From positions 248,001 to 312,000 of the IMG/VR virus record IMGVR_UViG_3300034072_000758: a DNA stretch of 64,000 nt. The stretch is one strand, 5' to 3'. The stretch comes from a virus. Shown here piece after piece: positions 63,206-64,000 of the stretch. Position numbers and translations under genes: made by a program. Below the pieces are notes generated by a model. That model had not been told where the DNA came from. It searched no databases and worked only from the letters and a program-made list of their open reading frames with translations. Every line of letters starts with the position of its first letter. Positions within the stretch are counted from its first letter, which is position 1.

Positions 63206-64000
63206 TTAGTCCCTCGCCAGATGCTTGTTTTTTTGGATCATCAGATAATGATCCTCGAACATGATGCGGGGATCGACTTCATCCAGAGGAACCCACTTTG
63301 CTTTTTTGGCGTCGTCAGCCGCCTTGATTTTCGGGAGACCGAACGCCTTAATAAGACGCTTGTTGAACGAAGCGTTACTTTCGCCGCGTTCGGGCTTGGG
63401 AGCCGTAGGAACGAGGTGATAGATCGTCGCTTGTGTGATGGTGCGCAGACGGGTAGAGCGATAAGGATTGTCTTCCAGAGACACGCCCTTGATCGCGCCA
63501 CGAAGAACAGCGGTCGGCACGTCGATCTTGGTTTCTTCGATCAGTTCACGCATAGAACCGTCAATGAACGTTTCATTGCGGTTCAAGTGGCCACCCGGAA
63601 GCGCCCACAAATTTTTGCCGGGAAACGATTTACGTTGAACCAGAAGGATATGGCCGGACTGAATGACGATGTTATCCACAGTCACGAAGTTTGGCGGATA
63701 CGGAGACGAATCCCATTGTGCCAGATAGTTCTTCATGAACACGAACTCTTCGTGTTGTTCCTTGTACGCAGCCGTGGACAAAAAGTCCGCCATGTACTGC
63801 GCCGCGCCATCACCGATATGCTCCGCATCGATAAAGCCCGTTTCCAGATACTTGTCGCGCAAGGGCGTGGCGCTCAGACCAATGTTGTTGAGTGGAGAGG
63901 TCCAGCATTCCGCATTGATGCTTTCCCATTGCGGGAACAGTTTCAGATAGAAACTGGTATTGTCCTTCGAGTGGCCGATCAAGGTCACACGCTCGGCGCT
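63206..64000 (-). CDS. NadM-type adenylyltransferase / Nudix bifunctional protein (partial)
   Basis: The frame runs off the window edge; 264 residues are visible. ERVTLIGHSKDNTSFYLKLF and GLSATPLRDKYLETG (the ISAT-x-x-R motif) belong to the adenylyltransferase half. The Nudix half has WALPGGHLNRNETFIDGSMR and ELIEETKIDV (G-x5-E-x7-R-E-x2-E-E with some change). Fusions of this kind make NAD or NaAD from the mononucleotide and hydrolyse ADP-ribose. First visible gene of the NAD operon. Confidence 0.92.
   Translation of the reverse strand, partial: SAERVTLIGHSKDNTSFYLKLFPQWESINAECWTSPLNNIGLSATPLRDKYLETGFIDAEHIGDGAAQYMADFLSTAAYKEQHEEFVFMKNYLAQWDSSPYPPNFVTVDNIVIQSGHILLVQRKSFPGKNLWALPGGHLNRNETFIDGSMRELIEETKIDVPTAVLRGAIKGVSLEDNPYRSTRLRTITQATIYHLVPTAPKPERGESNASFNKRLIKAFGLPKIKAADDAKKAKWVPLDEVDPRIMFEDHYLMIQKNKHLARD

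Noticed and set aside
1-64000. Genome-wide reassignment of UGA to Trp
   Set aside because: TGA is used as a normal stop throughout, including many ATGA overlaps and the ArgRS, kinase-cluster and paralog genes, and Trp is encoded by TGG everywhere else. Only the release factor gene has an internal TGA.
1-64000. CRISPR arrays, insertion sequences, integrase or attachment sites
   Set aside because: No regularly spaced repeats, transposase or integrase motifs, or tRNA-like att sequences were seen. The HNH genes are the only mobile-type elements.

Overview
This window looks like part of a large, T4-related tailed-phage (myovirus) genome. The core evidence is a gp55-type late sigma factor (59850-60638), a gp46/gp47-type recombination nuclease pair (54972-58048), T4-like late promoter boxes (TATAAATA and close variants), a phage dihydrofolate reductase, HNH endonucleases, tight packing with ATGA/TAATG start-stop overlaps and frequent strand switching. 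Early-type promoters read CTTGACA-N16/17-TATATT, often followed by AGGAG ribosome binding sites. The CTTGAC form of the -35 box would suit an alphaproteobacterial host, but this is only an inference. No capsid, portal, terminase or polymerase gene lies in the window, so this is mostly the accessory and nucleotide/cofactor part of the genome.

Layout. 1-7 kb: small hypothetical genes, a complete arginyl-tRNA synthetase, a Nudix hydrolase. 7-16.6 kb: a cluster of late genes whose products share a short N-terminal leader (MSNWYRN..NLLE, MTHWYRN..NLIE, MRYREILE). This leader resembles the T4 capsid-targeting sequences cut by the prohead protease; the bodies are ADP-ribosyltransferase (ART), kinase-like, acetyltransferase-like, cysteine-peptidase-like and ParB-like domains. 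16.6-24.2 kb: mostly unknown coupled small genes, including members of an expanded paralogous family with a conserved C-terminal helix, plus a CYTH enzyme. 24.2-25.2 kb: UDP-glucose 4-epimerase. 25.1-29.5 kb: a visibly AT-rich four-gene module (SF2 helicase, Rossmann/methyltransferase-like protein, HTH protein, repeat protein). 29.6-36.2 kb: more unknowns, a CoaB-like protein, a phosphoribosyltransferase-like protein and two more ART proteins, one apparently split by a +1 frameshift. 36.2-43 kb: an adenylyltransferase, a vWA-like membrane protein, a 2-oxoglutarate oxygenase and NAD synthetase. 43-50 kb: a GatB/YqeY-tailed protein, a release factor gene with an in-frame UGA, virion-type proteins and a Dps-like ferritin. 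50-58 kb: macrodomain, HNH, TilS-like and NADAR proteins, then gp46/gp47. 58-64 kb: membrane proteins, gp55, DHFR, and the NAD salvage operon PncA-PncB-NadM/Nudix.

Two themes tie the window together. First, NAD and ADP-ribose: the Preiss-Handler route from nicotinamide to NAD is apparently complete (PncA, PncB, NadM-type adenylyltransferase, NadE), six or more ARTs would consume NAD, and a macrodomain, a NADAR protein and two Nudix domains could remove or hydrolyse ADP-ribose. Second, expression: most leader-bearing late genes have a late box ending exactly five bases before the ATG, which predicts leaderless mRNAs. Several sigma70-type promoters are placed the same way. All functional statements rest on motif recognition by eye; no database search was possible.
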